A stretch of DNA of 64,000 nucleotides from Halobacteriovorax sp. (GTDB lineage Bacteria > Bdellovibrionota > Bacteriovoracia > Bacteriovoracales > Bacteriovoracaceae), in NCBI GenBank assembly GCA_002720865.1, contig PBIO01000027.1, positions 1 through 64,000 on the forward strand, in the 5' to 3' direction. Position 1 is the stretch's first letter. The number at the start of each line of letters is the position of its first letter. Shown piece after piece: positions 52,401-61,379 of the stretch. The notes below the pieces were generated by a model. It ran no database searches and was not told the origin of the DNA. It saw only the letters and a program-made list of their open reading frames with translations. Made by a program: the position numbers and the translations under genes.

Positions 52401-54234
52401 CGATATAGCTGCTCTTCGCTTTGGTTATGCTCGTGAAGTAGAGCTAAATAGAGCTATGACAAATGACGGAACACTTCCTGAAGATGTTAAAGATAAAGAA
52501 TTTGTAAAAATTAAAACAAGTCTTTATGACCTAACAAATGAGTTAGATGCTGGAAACGAAGCAAGATCTGAAGGTGCTGGAGAAGACACGCCAGTTCTAG
52601 AAGAAAAGCTAGCTTCTTATCAGTTCTGTACAGACTCTAACGCCGGTCTATCCGCTTCTTGTAATAGATTTGATGAAGGTTCGACTCTAGTTGAGATTGT
52701 TAATCACTATATCGACAAGTACGAAACTTACTATAGATACAGAAACTTTAGAGATGGAAGAAACACTTTTCAAGCTGAAGGTCTAGGTGGGTACACTATC
52801 GCTAGATACCATGAGTTCAATAGAATCCGTGGTATCTTCGAAGAGTGGGAATTCTTCGCCTCAATTTTTGGTGCTGATTTAATGGCCCAAGGTTGTGGAC
52901 CTGCAGAGCTTGCGCTTTACCCAATCTGTAAAGATATTAATGAAAGAAGAGATTCAGTTAAAATCGCTGGTGACTTCTTCCTAAGAGTTCTAAAGATGCC
53001 AGACCATACTTGTGCTCTTGCTAAAGCTGATGACCCTACAAAAGTAGTGGAACTTAGAACACTTGCTAAGATCTATGATGATGTTAAATTTTCTATCAAG
53101 CATGTTACTAAGACTTGTTTTGACCCTGCTGTAAAAAAAGAAGTTGCAGGTGACAATCTAGTTGTCGTTGGTGAAGCTGGTAAATTCTTAAATGGATTTA
53201 AAGACAATAGCCCTATTCATATTTATTCAAATGATAGAGCTGTTAGAGGTACTTGGGTTGACAAAGTAATTGCCATGAAAGCTCTTTTACAAAGACAAAG
53301 TGGAAGACCAATTACTGAAAGTAACCATATGGCCATGGTTGACCATGGAAGTATTGCTCCTAAGATTGGGAACTTCTTAAGGCATTTGATTCTTGGAGAC
53401 GACCTTATTGAGCCGGTTAAGTTTAAAACTGAAGATGGAATGGAATTTGAGCAAGAGTACTCAATTGACCTTAGCTATATGGTTAACGGACCTCAAAGAG
53501 GGCTACCATGGCTAAAGAATTTCTTCGAACTTCCTGAATCTGGGAACGCCAAGCTTACGGAAGTAATCTTAAAGAATGCCAAAAGTTTTGGTCTAACTCA
53601 AGATGACGAGTACGGACAAGATGCCCATGATATTGTGAACCTTTTCACAGTTAGAAAGTACAAACTAGGTGAAGCTAGAGATCTAACAGATCTAGAGTAT
53701 ATCCTTCTTGATGATACATTCTATGCCGCTAACGAGACTAATGCTCTAGCAAGTATCATGATCGAATCTTTTAAGACTCTTGATTTCTTAAAAGAAGTTG
53801 ACCAAGAACTTATTATCAAAGTTGTTAACGCAAGAATTAATCCTCCTCTTCCAGATGGACTTACACCAGAAGAAGAAATTGCGATTAGTCTGCCAGACTC
53901 ACTACTTGGTTCTTTACTTCAAGCAGCTGAACAGACCTTCTCACTACCGGACAGTGAGTGGCTTAAGCTTGAGTTCTTTGTTGGAAGATTTGGTGAGGAA
54001 ATGGGTACCAATCTTTATAAGGCCTATATGCTAAAAGTTGATGGACTTAAAAAGGTTATTGCTCTTAAAGAAGGAATGGGCAAACCACCTGCAATGGCCG
54101 GAGAAGTTGAATTAAAGCTTTACGAAATGGACCTTGATATTATCAGAAGTTTCGTTGAAGGAAGTCTTGAGAAAAAGACTGAGCTTTATCAGCAGACTAT
54201 GCCATTAATGCCAGAGATGGTTCACTTTAGATAG
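49417..54234 (+). CDS. Giant metzincin-like zinc protease lipoprotein
   Basis: 1605 residues. A lipobox (LFVSCAKE, Cys about residue 26) anchors it in the envelope. The zinc motif HEVGHGLGLRHNF (His near 937) and a Met-turn SSVMDY (near 979) define a metzincin fold of the DUF4953/DUF5117-like type. The N-terminal 900 residues contain beta-rich and Lys-rich helical parts; the C-terminus is helical. ATG 49417 has AAGGATG; 49444 is an alternative. Codon use is strongly biased, suggesting high expression. Activity is inferred. Confidence 0.86.
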   Translation: MKVNEERNLMKTMMGLLLVASLFVSCAKELPEDVSDDIIETAHSLELFKSSAELETVGETGIMALSSKDEVSDIIAVNELGLRSVKMVNGNPELAPFFEDLKLESSTPGEKFTVHFAFTSSALVAYAEVKSQRLTVINEQLSETIKTFSGKTVRAYPIFQYSVQAFGALEKAENALGEKTRTVLFKTKAMANATHIKIDPKAEKRKHAAFRFDEIDDVKVVFDKQKISKRLFKTKDIINLFNYSSEVEANSSIGKDDFLRMSVLKDLLVIQVPVKKSSLTDIELAALTSSERDPRIKMCDKTIAQASKIKASICVLKPLYSVKLKHIKLKKKYEEGVLLAQMDSPASLNKMNLSKLIEIDLDSRLIDATIGKDINNVDEILTSKDKHFDLNAEYLYVPMTMGTPREVIAADPFYQGKEKIVKMRFAKDGLEIYELEKDGRFTDNDLNNTPVLKVPGAHIDYKCKQDENDECVGGDVVDTDKEWNEKRFFKPSLDSLNVLEVNPLDVMTVEADSCLRNVGTKLVDYTIKKGVLNIELEKTYKTSNSWRCIAEHYFTDTENMTGFSQAGFKVRFFYSVVKLDSLASKDYEPVAYPIPDHDEFGFFKDKISKLNGNFDSQRKENNYLLNRWNPKKKVITYHLSDTFNKPKNKLIKDATYKAFEGMNKSLKLANAGFELELKEPSGKKSGDLRNSMIVLIDDPLSNGLLGYAPTVTNPRTGEIVQGHVNMYSGVLTSIVRHTWEGMVDFTVKKAAEEKKLSEKSMLLVEKKANTEEETDEDKQNKLKKITSKRLLQKALAGGNQTKSSLFGNFYDFKIPVNKAEKLKKNSKKAKLAMERRLHEKFVWNRETDRALSEMSEFEKRAHKHERRLQRFAENNALSAEAYKIAHTTKELLPGVKEMKDVFKADGTLKRWSELTEDQRKIAVDLIVPYTYTATLVHEVGHGLGLRHNFIASKDAANYWTEEEAKALGLSHAPAYSSVMDYAFDPLNESTVFGKYDIAALRFGYAREVELNRAMTNDGTLPEDVKDKEFVKIKTSLYDLTNELDAGNEARSEGAGEDTPVLEEKLASYQFCTDSNAGLSASCNRFDEGSTLVEIVNHYIDKYETYYRYRNFRDGRNTFQAEGLGGYTIARYHEFNRIRGIFEEWEFFASIFGADLMAQGCGPAELALYPICKDINERRDSVKIAGDFFLRVLKMPDHTCALAKADDPTKVVELRTLAKIYDDVKFSIKHVTKTCFDPAVKKEVAGDNLVVVGEAGKFLNGFKDNSPIHIYSNDRAVRGTWVDKVIAMKALLQRQSGRPITESNHMAMVDHGSIAPKIGNFLRHLILGDDLIEPVKFKTEDGMEFEQEYSIDLSYMVNGPQRGLPWLKNFFELPESGNAKLTEVILKNAKSFGLTQDDEYGQDAHDIVNLFTVRKYKLGEARDLTDLEYILLDDTFYAANETNALASIMIESFKTLDFLKEVDQELIIKVVNARINPPLPDGLTPEEEIAISLPDSLLGSLLQAAEQTFSLPDSEWLKLEFFVGRFGEEMGTNLYKAYMLKVDGLKKVIALKEGMGKPPAMAGEVELKLYEMDLDIIRSFVEGSLEKKTELYQQTMPLMPEMVHFR

Positions 54235-54261
54235 CAGCAGCAAGGCAAATTTAAAAAATAA

Positions 54262-54288
54262 AAAAAGGCTCCGTTAGGGAGCCTTTTT
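54262..54288. terminator. Bidirectional intrinsic terminator
   Basis: AAAAAGGCTCC and GGAGCCTTTTT (11-bp arms, 5-base loop), with A-run and T-run on the two sides. Ends both the giant lipoprotein and the ferredoxin-like gene. Confidence 0.88.
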
Positions 54289-54313
54289 ATTTCTTAAAAT
54301 TTCTTTTATTTTC

Positions 54314-55153
54314 TTAATTAGCTTTCGTAAATTTAATAATCTCAACTGGACAAGCTTCTGCCGCTTCCTGAATATTTAGACCATTTTCAAGTGGAGCTCC
54401 TGGACGAACAATACAACCACCATCTTTTACTTCAAAGACGTCTGGAGAGATTGTTTCGCAGGCGTCACAAACAATACAGCCGTCTTCAATCCAAACCTTA
54501 GCTAGAGCAAAGTTCTCTTCCTTAGGAGCATCTGAAGCACCTGCAGCGAACTCTCCTGCGAACTCAGGATTACTTGCAATCTTTAAAGCATTCCCTGTGG
54601 CCGGAAGTGGATCGGCAATAAAGCTTCTCTGTGTTTGATGGAAAACTGGCTTTTTATAATTAGGTGTATTTTCTTCGTTATACTGATCGGCCGTTTGAGT
54701 TGCTCCGTCCATTTGCTTTTTTAGGTCTCGCCCCTTCATTCTAAAGTATTGAGAAACACCGTCTTTACTAGCATTAATCTCAACTTCAATCATGGCATCA
54801 TCAAAGCCCTTGGCCTTAACCATATCATCTAATTTACTTCCCATATCAAAGTCTTGGGCAAAGGTATGATCAATCCCTTGAAAACTTCTTGTAAGATCAA
54901 CTTGAGCTGGTGAGCCAAATGGGTTGAACAGTCTTAACCTTACCACATCAAATTTCGCAGGCTCTCTAGAGCTATTAAAACGAAAAGCAAAAGCAAAACC
55001 ATTAGCACCATGCTTTGATTTTAAAATTTCAAGCCCTGGACGAGCGAATAGAAAATGTAGCCCACCACTAGTTAAACTTAATAATCCGATACCAATTACT
55101 AGGCCTATTGCCATTAAACTAGCTACACCTAACGAAAGAATCTGAAGACTCAA
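54314..55153 (-). CDS. Membrane-anchored protein with C-terminal 4Fe-4S ferredoxin domain
   Basis: 279 residues. Starts at TTG (AGGAG 6 bases upstream). The N-terminal membrane helix (residues 5-32) is followed by an unknown domain of about 180 residues (FNSSREPAKFDVVRLRLFNP) and a single-cluster ferredoxin: CIVCDACETISPDVF and AEACPVEII. Redox partner unknown; not part of a recognised respiratory operon. It follows truB by 71 bases and may share that transcript. Confidence 0.8.
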   Translation of the reverse strand: MSLQILSLGVASLMAIGLVIGIGLLSLTSGGLHFLFARPGLEILKSKHGANGFAFAFRFNSSREPAKFDVVRLRLFNPFGSPAQVDLTRSFQGIDHTFAQDFDMGSKLDDMVKAKGFDDAMIEVEINASKDGVSQYFRMKGRDLKKQMDGATQTADQYNEENTPNYKKPVFHQTQRSFIADPLPATGNALKIASNPEFAGEFAAGASDAPKEENFALAKVWIEDGCIVCDACETISPDVFEVKDGGCIVRPGAPLENGLNIQEAAEACPVEIIKFTKAN

Positions 55154-55224
55154 ACCTGACTCCTAATCTTGTGAAATTACAGTGCTTCTAAGATAATATC
55201 TCAAAGGCAGCTTGCCAATGAGTT

Positions 55225-56115
55225 TTAGGGGTTCTTAGGAAAATTGAAGAGAACCTCAAGCTCCTCTCCTACGCGCCTGGCAAGGCCAAGAAGCTCTCCC
55301 TGTGGGGACTTTACCCATCCAGCCTCAAGTGCCCCTAAATGACGCATATCATCCATCATGGAAAGTTTCATTCCGTTTACGTATTTTTTAAGATCATTTT
55401 CATTATTCAGGACGATATCTTTAACTTGATAAAGCTCACAAACACTTATGGGTCTTTCTATACAGTTTTCTAGGGTGCTTGCAGACTCAATTGAATGAGG
55501 ACCAATTTTAACTCTTCTAAGACCCTCAAGATGTCCCGTTGTGCCTAAGTCTTTGGCCATATCTTCAAAAAGAACTCTAATATAAGTTCCAGAACTAACT
55601 GTAACTTCAAATTCAATTTTGGGTAAATCTACATTAATAAGCTTAAACTCCAAGACTTCCCTAGGAACTTTCTCTTTTTCAATGATGATACCTTCTCTGG
55701 CATATTCATAAAGGTTTTTACCCTTATGTTTGGCCGCTGAGTAGGCCGGGGGTGCTTGTAAATAATTTTTCGAAAATCTTTCAAACCATTTACATTCTTG
55801 ATCTTTAAAATCAACTAACCCGAGGTTTTTTGGAAGTTCTGTTTCAACCAACTCTCCAGTTTTATCTCCAGTGTTTGATGAAACACCTAAGACACCTATG
55901 GCCCGATAAGTTTTTGGATAATCTTTATGTAGGTAATCCGCTAATCTTTGAGCGCCATTAATCCCAATAATCAATAGACCGGTTGCAAAGGGATCAAGAG
56001 TTCCAAAATGTCCTATTTTTTTAAATGGCTTAGGTAAATTTCTTTTGAAATGGCGAACTACATCTGTGCTCCCCATGTCCTCAGGTTTATCTACAAGAAA
56101 GGCGACGGGGTTCAT
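55225..56115 (-). CDS. truB: tRNA pseudouridine-55 synthase
   Basis: 296 residues. Motifs KIGHFGTLDPFATGLLIIG (catalytic Asp) and SGTYIRVLFEDMAKDLG. Makes pseudouridine-55 in the T-loop of tRNA. The ATG overlaps the rbfA stop by four bases. Confidence 0.96.
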   Translation of the reverse strand: MNPVAFLVDKPEDMGSTDVVRHFKRNLPKPFKKIGHFGTLDPFATGLLIIGINGAQRLADYLHKDYPKTYRAIGVLGVSSNTGDKTGELVETELPKNLGLVDFKDQECKWFERFSKNYLQAPPAYSAAKHKGKNLYEYAREGIIIEKEKVPREVLEFKLINVDLPKIEFEVTVSSGTYIRVLFEDMAKDLGTTGHLEGLRRVKIGPHSIESASTLENCIERPISVCELYQVKDIVLNNENDLKKYVNGMKLSMMDDMRHLGALEAGWVKSPQGELLGLARRVGEELEVLFNFPKNP

Positions 56116-56477
56116 TTAATAAACTGAGAATTATTTTTTTTTACGCCATTAAGTAGTTCAGTGATATTTTGCTCACAAACAAACTGATCATCATAGACAA
56201 AAATAAGTTTAGGCGTATGACGTAATTCTAGTTTCTGAGAGATAATACCTCTAACTCTAGGGGCCACTTTTGTGATGGCCTTCTTTGCGTCGCCTCTTTT
56301 TGAATCATCAAAGGTATCCCATGAACAAGTTGCTTCAGAAAAATCTCCGTTTAAAACAACTTTGGTGATACTGACAAACTGCAGGCTAGGGTCGTTCACC
56401 ACAGTTCGAAAAGATGAATTAATTTCATTCATAATTCTCTCTTCTAGCTTTATTTTGGTGAACGTTTTCTTAGCCAT
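56112..56477 (-). CDS. rbfA: Ribosome-binding factor A
   Basis: 121 residues, the small KH-like 30S maturation factor. RIMNEINSSFRTVVNDPS and LRHTPKLIFVYDDQ match the family. The infB-rbfA-truB order is widespread in bacteria. Confidence 0.94.
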   Translation of the reverse strand: MAKKTFTKIKLEERIMNEINSSFRTVVNDPSLQFVSITKVVLNGDFSEATCSWDTFDDSKRGDAKKAITKVAPRVRGIISQKLELRHTPKLIFVYDDQFVCEQNITELLNGVKKNNSQFIK

Positions 56478-56485
56478 ATATTTCC

Positions 56486-59263
56486 TTAAAGACTGTTTTC
56501 GTTTTCTACTTCTTCAGACTCAGCGGCCATTGCTGCAGCTGCTGCCTCTGCTTCTTCAGCCTTTTGTATCTCAGCTAGTTCCACATCTTCAAGGGTCCTT
56601 TTCTTTTCTACCAACATATAGGCTTCAAAAAGATCTCCGACCTTTAAGTCATTGAAATCTTTAAGACCAATACCACATTCTAGGCCGTTTTTAACCTCTT
56701 TAACGTCATCTTTGAACCTTTTAAGTGAAGATAATTCACCATCGAACATGATTCTTCCGCCTCTAAGAAGCCTAATATGGCAGCCAAGCTGAATTTTTCC
56801 GTCGACAACAAGAGAACCTGCAATTTGACCAATCTTTGGAACAACAAAAGTATCTTTAACTTCTGCTCTACCGATGAACTTCTCTTCCGTATCTGGATCA
56901 AGAAGACCTTCAAGAGCGGCCTTAACATCGTCAATTAGCTCGTAGATAATTTGGTAAGTCTTAACATCGATACCTTTTTCTTCGGCCATTCTTCTTGCCG
57001 TAGTTACAGGTCTCATTCCAAATCCAATTACAACTGCTCCAGATGAGTCCGCTAAACTAATATCGCTATCAGTAATAGGTCCAACACCGCCGCCGATGAC
57101 TTTTACATCAACTTCAGAATTAGCAAGAGGCTCAAGAGATTGTTTAATCGCTTCGAATGATCCTTGCACATCTGAACGAATAATAAGGTTAAGAGTTTTT
57201 TGCTCAACCCCTTCTCCGGCCGCAGAAGCAAAGAAGTCTTCAAGAGAAACTTGTTTTTGAGTAGGAACGCTAGCTAGCTTTCTTTTCTCATCAAGTCTAT
57301 TTTGAACGATCTTTTTAGCTTCTCTTTCATTTTTAACAACATTTAATTGATCCCCCGGACTTGGTGGTTCATTAAGGCCTAGGATTTGAACTGGCATTGA
57401 TGGACCAACTTTACTTAGCATCTCACCTTTTGAGTCCATTAAACTTCTCGCTCTACCGTAAGTCTCTCCAACAACGACTGTATCGCCTTTCTTTAGAGTT
57501 CCTTTTTGAACGAGAATTGTAGACATAGGCCCACGCCCTTGTTCAATCTTAGATTCGATAACAACCCCTTCAGCTCCACCTTTAGGGTCGGCACGAAGTT
57601 CCATCATCTCAGCTTGAAGCCCAATACCATCGAGAAGTTCATCAATCCCATCCCCTTTTAGGGCAGAGATTGGAAAGTATTGAGTTGTCCCGCCCCAGTC
57701 TTCTGGAGCTAAGTTATATTCAGATAATTCAGATTTAATTCTATCTGTATTTACGCCCTCTTTATCCATCTTATTAACAGCGATAATGATTGGGCATCCT
57801 GAGTTTTCACAATATTTAATTGATTCTTTTGTCTGAGGCATAACACCATCATCAGCAGCTACAACAAGGACAACAATATCCGTTACATCAGCTCCCCTTT
57901 GTCTCATTGAAGCAAAGGCCGCGTGACCTGGAGTATCAAGGAAAGTTAGAGTTTTTCCGCCACTAGTATTAACTGAATAGGCTCCAATATGCTGGGTAAT
58001 TCCCCCGGCCTCACCTTCGCAAACTTTAGCAGAACGAATATGGTCAAGAAGCGTTGTCTTCCCATGATCGACATGTCCCATAATTGTAATAATAGGATTT
58101 CTCACTGGAAGGTTTGATTTTTCCTCTTCAGAAAGTTCTTCATTTCCAAGGACTGCATCCTCATCAAACTTCTTATCTTCAACTCTATAGTTATATAGCT
58201 CTGCTAATTCAGATGCTAAAATAATCCCTACATAGTCATCATTCTTAAGAAGAAGATTAATTTCTAAGGCCTTATCGACAAGCTCCTTAGACTTAACTTT
58301 TAATTTCTTTGCGAGCTCAACAACTGTTGCGCCACCGTGAAGATTAACAACTCTTTTAGAGTCCTTTACTTCGGTAATTTCCGTCTTATTAGTGGCACCA
58401 GAGTAAATTCTTTTCTTTTTAACCTGCGTATAAATAGGACGACCTGACCCACTTAAAGCGGCGTAGCTTTTAAGCTCAGAGTCTGCTCTTGTTTGAGTTA
58501 GTAAGGCAGACTTACTTACGTTAGCCTTCTTTCCACTCATCATTGAGGCTAGACCACCAAATTTCTTCTTGGCGTCACCTTTTTTATCGTCGTCTTCAGT
58601 AAACTCTTCTTTTGGTGCCCCAGCTTTAGCGGCTGGTTTTTCTTCTTTTTCTTCTGATTTTTCAGGAATAAAAACTGGAGTAAACTTATGAACCTTTTCT
58701 TCATAAATTTCTTTTTTCTCCGGTTCAGCCTCTTTTTCTTCTGCGGGAGCTTCGGGTCTACTTACAACTTGTAAGCCACCTTCTTTTTTCTCATCGCTTG
58801 TTTCAGCCTTTGCCTGCACTTCTACTTCAGGAGTATTAACTTCTTCAGTCTGAACTGTGCTTGTTTCAAGAACTTCTTCTGCTGGTGCTTCTTCTTTTTC
58901 ACCAGACTTACGTCGAATAACCGTCTTCTTTCTAACTGTCGTTGCTTTCTTTTTAGGAGCGTCATCTCCCGCTTTAGCAGCAGCTTTAGTTGTCTTAGCT
59001 TTCTTCGCAACTTTCTTAGCAGTCTTGGCGGTCTTAGCTTTTTTCTTAGTGGTTTTCTTCTTAGTTTTCTTTTTGGTCGCAGCATTCTCTTCAGCAGCTT
59101 TAGCTTCCGCAGACTTTAACGATTCAAATTTAGCTAAGTCATCATCACTTAAGACACTCATATGGTTTTTGATACTATCAAAACCCTTGGTCTTAAGCTC
59201 CTCCACTAGGTCAAGTGGTTTAAGCTCTAACTCTTTTGCCAATTCAAAGACTTTTTTGGGCAT
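56486..59263 (-). CDS. infB: Translation initiation factor IF-2
   Basis: 925 residues. Starts with the IF2_N domain (MPKKVFELAKELELKPLDL), followed by a low-complexity Lys/Ala/Glu-rich linker (residues about 60-250), a second IF2_N motif (GGATVVELAKKLKVKSKEL) and the GTPase: GHVDHGKTTLLDHI, DTPGHAAFASMRQRGA and NKMDKEG. The C-terminal domains bind fMet-tRNA. The linker creates long antisense open frames that are artefacts. Confidence 0.97.
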   Translation of the reverse strand: MPKKVFELAKELELKPLDLVEELKTKGFDSIKNHMSVLSDDDLAKFESLKSAEAKAAEENAATKKKTKKKTTKKKAKTAKTAKKVAKKAKTTKAAAKAGDDAPKKKATTVRKKTVIRRKSGEKEEAPAEEVLETSTVQTEEVNTPEVEVQAKAETSDEKKEGGLQVVSRPEAPAEEKEAEPEKKEIYEEKVHKFTPVFIPEKSEEKEEKPAAKAGAPKEEFTEDDDKKGDAKKKFGGLASMMSGKKANVSKSALLTQTRADSELKSYAALSGSGRPIYTQVKKKRIYSGATNKTEITEVKDSKRVVNLHGGATVVELAKKLKVKSKELVDKALEINLLLKNDDYVGIILASELAELYNYRVEDKKFDEDAVLGNEELSEEEKSNLPVRNPIITIMGHVDHGKTTLLDHIRSAKVCEGEAGGITQHIGAYSVNTSGGKTLTFLDTPGHAAFASMRQRGADVTDIVVLVVAADDGVMPQTKESIKYCENSGCPIIIAVNKMDKEGVNTDRIKSELSEYNLAPEDWGGTTQYFPISALKGDGIDELLDGIGLQAEMMELRADPKGGAEGVVIESKIEQGRGPMSTILVQKGTLKKGDTVVVGETYGRARSLMDSKGEMLSKVGPSMPVQILGLNEPPSPGDQLNVVKNEREAKKIVQNRLDEKRKLASVPTQKQVSLEDFFASAAGEGVEQKTLNLIIRSDVQGSFEAIKQSLEPLANSEVDVKVIGGGVGPITDSDISLADSSGAVVIGFGMRPVTTARRMAEEKGIDVKTYQIIYELIDDVKAALEGLLDPDTEEKFIGRAEVKDTFVVPKIGQIAGSLVVDGKIQLGCHIRLLRGGRIMFDGELSSLKRFKDDVKEVKNGLECGIGLKDFNDLKVGDLFEAYMLVEKKRTLEDVELAEIQKAEEAEAAAAAMAAESEEVENENSL

Positions 59264-59305
59264 TCTTTACTCCATAAACAAAGCTTTTAACTTTATCTCG
59301 TGTTT

Positions 59306-60718
59306 TTACTTCAATTTAAATGCGGCGAGCTCTTCACGAAGTCTTCTTTCTGCATCAGAAAATTTCTCCGCTTCATCTTCACCATCACTGCTTCCGCTCT
59401 TCTCGATCTTACCGTGGTAAGCCGGGATAGCTGAGGCAGAAACTAATTCTTCCTCTTCATCAATCTGAAGACTAATTTCACCTTTTTCGATTAGATCATG
59501 AGTTTCCTTTAAGATCTCAGTCGCTTCAGCCTCTTCTACTTCTAGAATCTGACATAACTGCTCATTTTCCATTCCAGCAAGGTCGCCAACCCCTTCAACA
59601 CCAGCTTGAACCATAACTTGGGCCCTTGCATCTGTGATCGTAGGAATTTGCATAAGATTTTCCACAGCTTTTTGGATTTTCTCCTGAAGCTTGGATTTTG
59701 AAATAATATTAACTTTAAATCCTGTAAGCATGGCCGCAAGACGAACATTCTGTCCTCTTCTACCAATAGCAAGACTTAACTGATCTTCTTCAACAACAAC
59801 AGCAAGGTTCTTGTCTTCATCATCAATCATAATATTTGTGATTTCAGCAGGAGCAAGTGCCGCTCTAGCGAAAGTATCAAGGTCCTCTGAGTACTTAACA
59901 ATATCGATTTTCTCACCTTGAAGTTCATTTACTACATTTTGAACACGGCTACCTTTCATACCAACACAGGCACCAACCGGATCAATATCCTTATCTACAG
60001 AAACAACCGCAATCTTGGCCCTATGCCCAGGCTCTCTGGCTGCCGCTTTAATTTCGATAGTTCCATCTTGAATCTCAGGTACTTCAACTTCAAAAAGCTT
60101 CACTAGGAAAAGTGGGCTTGTTCTAGAAAGTCTGATCTCTGGACCACGATTGGTCATAACAACTTCAGATAGATAAGCCTGAATTCGGTCACCAGTTTTG
60201 AAGTTTTCACCTGGAATGATTTCTCTTCTTGGAAGAATGGCATCTGCTTTACCAAGATCAACGATAATATTCCCACGCTCATAACGACGAGCTATACCTG
60301 TTATAAGTTCAGTTTCTCTATGTTTGAAATCAGCAAAAAGAATTTCTCTTTCAGCGTCACGAACTTTTTGAAAAATAATTTGTCTGGCCGTTTGAACGTC
60401 GACTCTTGTGAAGTTAGGGTTTTCAATACGAATACCAAGTTGGTCACCAACTTCAACCTCTTCATCAAGCTCTTTAGCGTCATTTAGAGTGATCTCAAGA
60501 ATTGGATCTCTTACATCATCAACAACGTTCTTATATTGGTAAATTTCAATTTCATCATCTGAGTCGTTATAACGAGTCTCATATTCACCTTGAATTCCAA
60601 ACTTCTTTCTAGCTGTAACTAAGAAGGCCTGCTCGATCGCTTTAATTACAATATCTCTTTCGATACCACGATCCTTTCCAAGGGCCTCAATTACTTTTCC
60701 AATTTCCGAAAAAACCAT
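59306..60718 (-). CDS. nusA: Transcription termination/antitermination factor NusA
   Basis: 470 residues. N-terminal RNA-polymerase-binding domain, S1 domain (YERGNIIVDLGKADAILPRRE), two KH domains (VGACVGMKGSRVQNVVNEL; LAIGRRGQNVRLAAML), and an acidic C-terminal part with one helix-hairpin-helix. In E. coli NusA represses its own operon; the leader terminator upstream of rimP could reflect the same logic. Confidence 0.96.
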   Translation of the reverse strand: MVFSEIGKVIEALGKDRGIERDIVIKAIEQAFLVTARKKFGIQGEYETRYNDSDDEIEIYQYKNVVDDVRDPILEITLNDAKELDEEVEVGDQLGIRIENPNFTRVDVQTARQIIFQKVRDAEREILFADFKHRETELITGIARRYERGNIIVDLGKADAILPRREIIPGENFKTGDRIQAYLSEVVMTNRGPEIRLSRTSPLFLVKLFEVEVPEIQDGTIEIKAAAREPGHRAKIAVVSVDKDIDPVGACVGMKGSRVQNVVNELQGEKIDIVKYSEDLDTFARAALAPAEITNIMIDDEDKNLAVVVEEDQLSLAIGRRGQNVRLAAMLTGFKVNIISKSKLQEKIQKAVENLMQIPTITDARAQVMVQAGVEGVGDLAGMENEQLCQILEVEEAEATEILKETHDLIEKGEISLQIDEEEELVSASAIPAYHGKIEKSGSSDGEDEAEKFSDAERRLREELAAFKLK

Positions 60719-60731
60719 ATATTCCTCACTC

Positions 60732-61214
60732 TTACGCTATATCTACTTCGAGATTAGCTTTTTTTATTTCGTCATATTTTAAATTAATTTTTAAATCTTC
60801 AATCTCAAGAGCAATCCCTTCTTCTAAAACCTCAATCAAGGTGCCAATAATTTTCTTTTGGCCTTTTAGCTTCTTGGGTAACCCTTCTAAATCATCATCT
60901 AACTTCTTCTTTAAAGTCAGCTGAACATTCTGCCCTTCTACTATTTTAAAATGCTCTAAGCTTGTTAAGTTTCTATAAACACCTGGGCTACTGACTTCCA
61001 GGGTTAACTCACTTGGCATCCACTCTTCTTCTTCTATATAAGGCGTCATGGCCTTATCAATTTTTATACAGTCTTCAATGACAGCCGTTCTAGTCTCTGG
61101 GTTTTGGATATAAAGCCTTAGTTCATGAGAACCAGGTAAATAATCCAAATCATAAATTTCGAGCCCTTCAGCACTTACGACTTTTTGGCATAACTCAAAA
61201 AATTTTTTATCCAT
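60732..61214 (-). CDS. rimP: Ribosome maturation factor RimP
   Basis: 160 residues from ATG 61214 (MDKKFFELCQKVV). A TTG at 61241 follows a strong AGGAAGG and would add nine residues; which is used is unclear. Motifs LEIYDLDYLPGSHELRLYI, LTLEVSSPGVYRNL and ENVQLT-type C-domain. First gene of rimP-nusA-infB-rbfA-truB. Confidence 0.92.
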   Translation of the reverse strand: MDKKFFELCQKVVSAEGLEIYDLDYLPGSHELRLYIQNPETRTAVIEDCIKIDKAMTPYIEEEEWMPSELTLEVSSPGVYRNLTSLEHFKIVEGQNVQLTLKKKLDDDLEGLPKKLKGQKKIIGTLIEVLEEGIALEIEDLKINLKYDEIKKANLEVDIA

Positions 61215-61252
61215 TCCGGATCTTTCTTCTCTTAAAACCAAAAGACCTTCCT

Positions 61253-61292
61253 ATAAAAAAAAAGGGCGGATAAAAAATTTATTCCGCCCTAT
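61253..61292 (-). terminator. Intrinsic terminator immediately upstream of rimP
   Basis: On the minus strand AGGGCGGA pairs with TCCGCCCT, with an inner A/T extension, followed by nine T (61255-61263). The T-run is followed at once by AGGAAGG, the rimP-side ribosome site. Either it ends the GNAT transcript, or it sits in the rimP leader as an attenuator. Confidence 0.9.
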
Positions 61293-61379
61293 TATGATGA
61301 TCAAATAAAAGAACTGCTACTATGTATCAAAGCCCTTAGATAAAGACAAGATAGGACACTGATATTATTAAATTGTGAC

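Noticed and set aside
56272-56655. 127-residue open frame spanning the rbfA-infB junction on the plus strand
   Set aside because: Antisense to two confident genes; composition is Leu/Ser-rich and reads as a shadow of their codons.
58857-59420. 187-residue open frame antisense to the infB 5' end
   Set aside because: It mirrors the Lys/Ala-rich linker codons of infB, giving hydrophobic low-complexity sequence; no ribosome site and no family signature.
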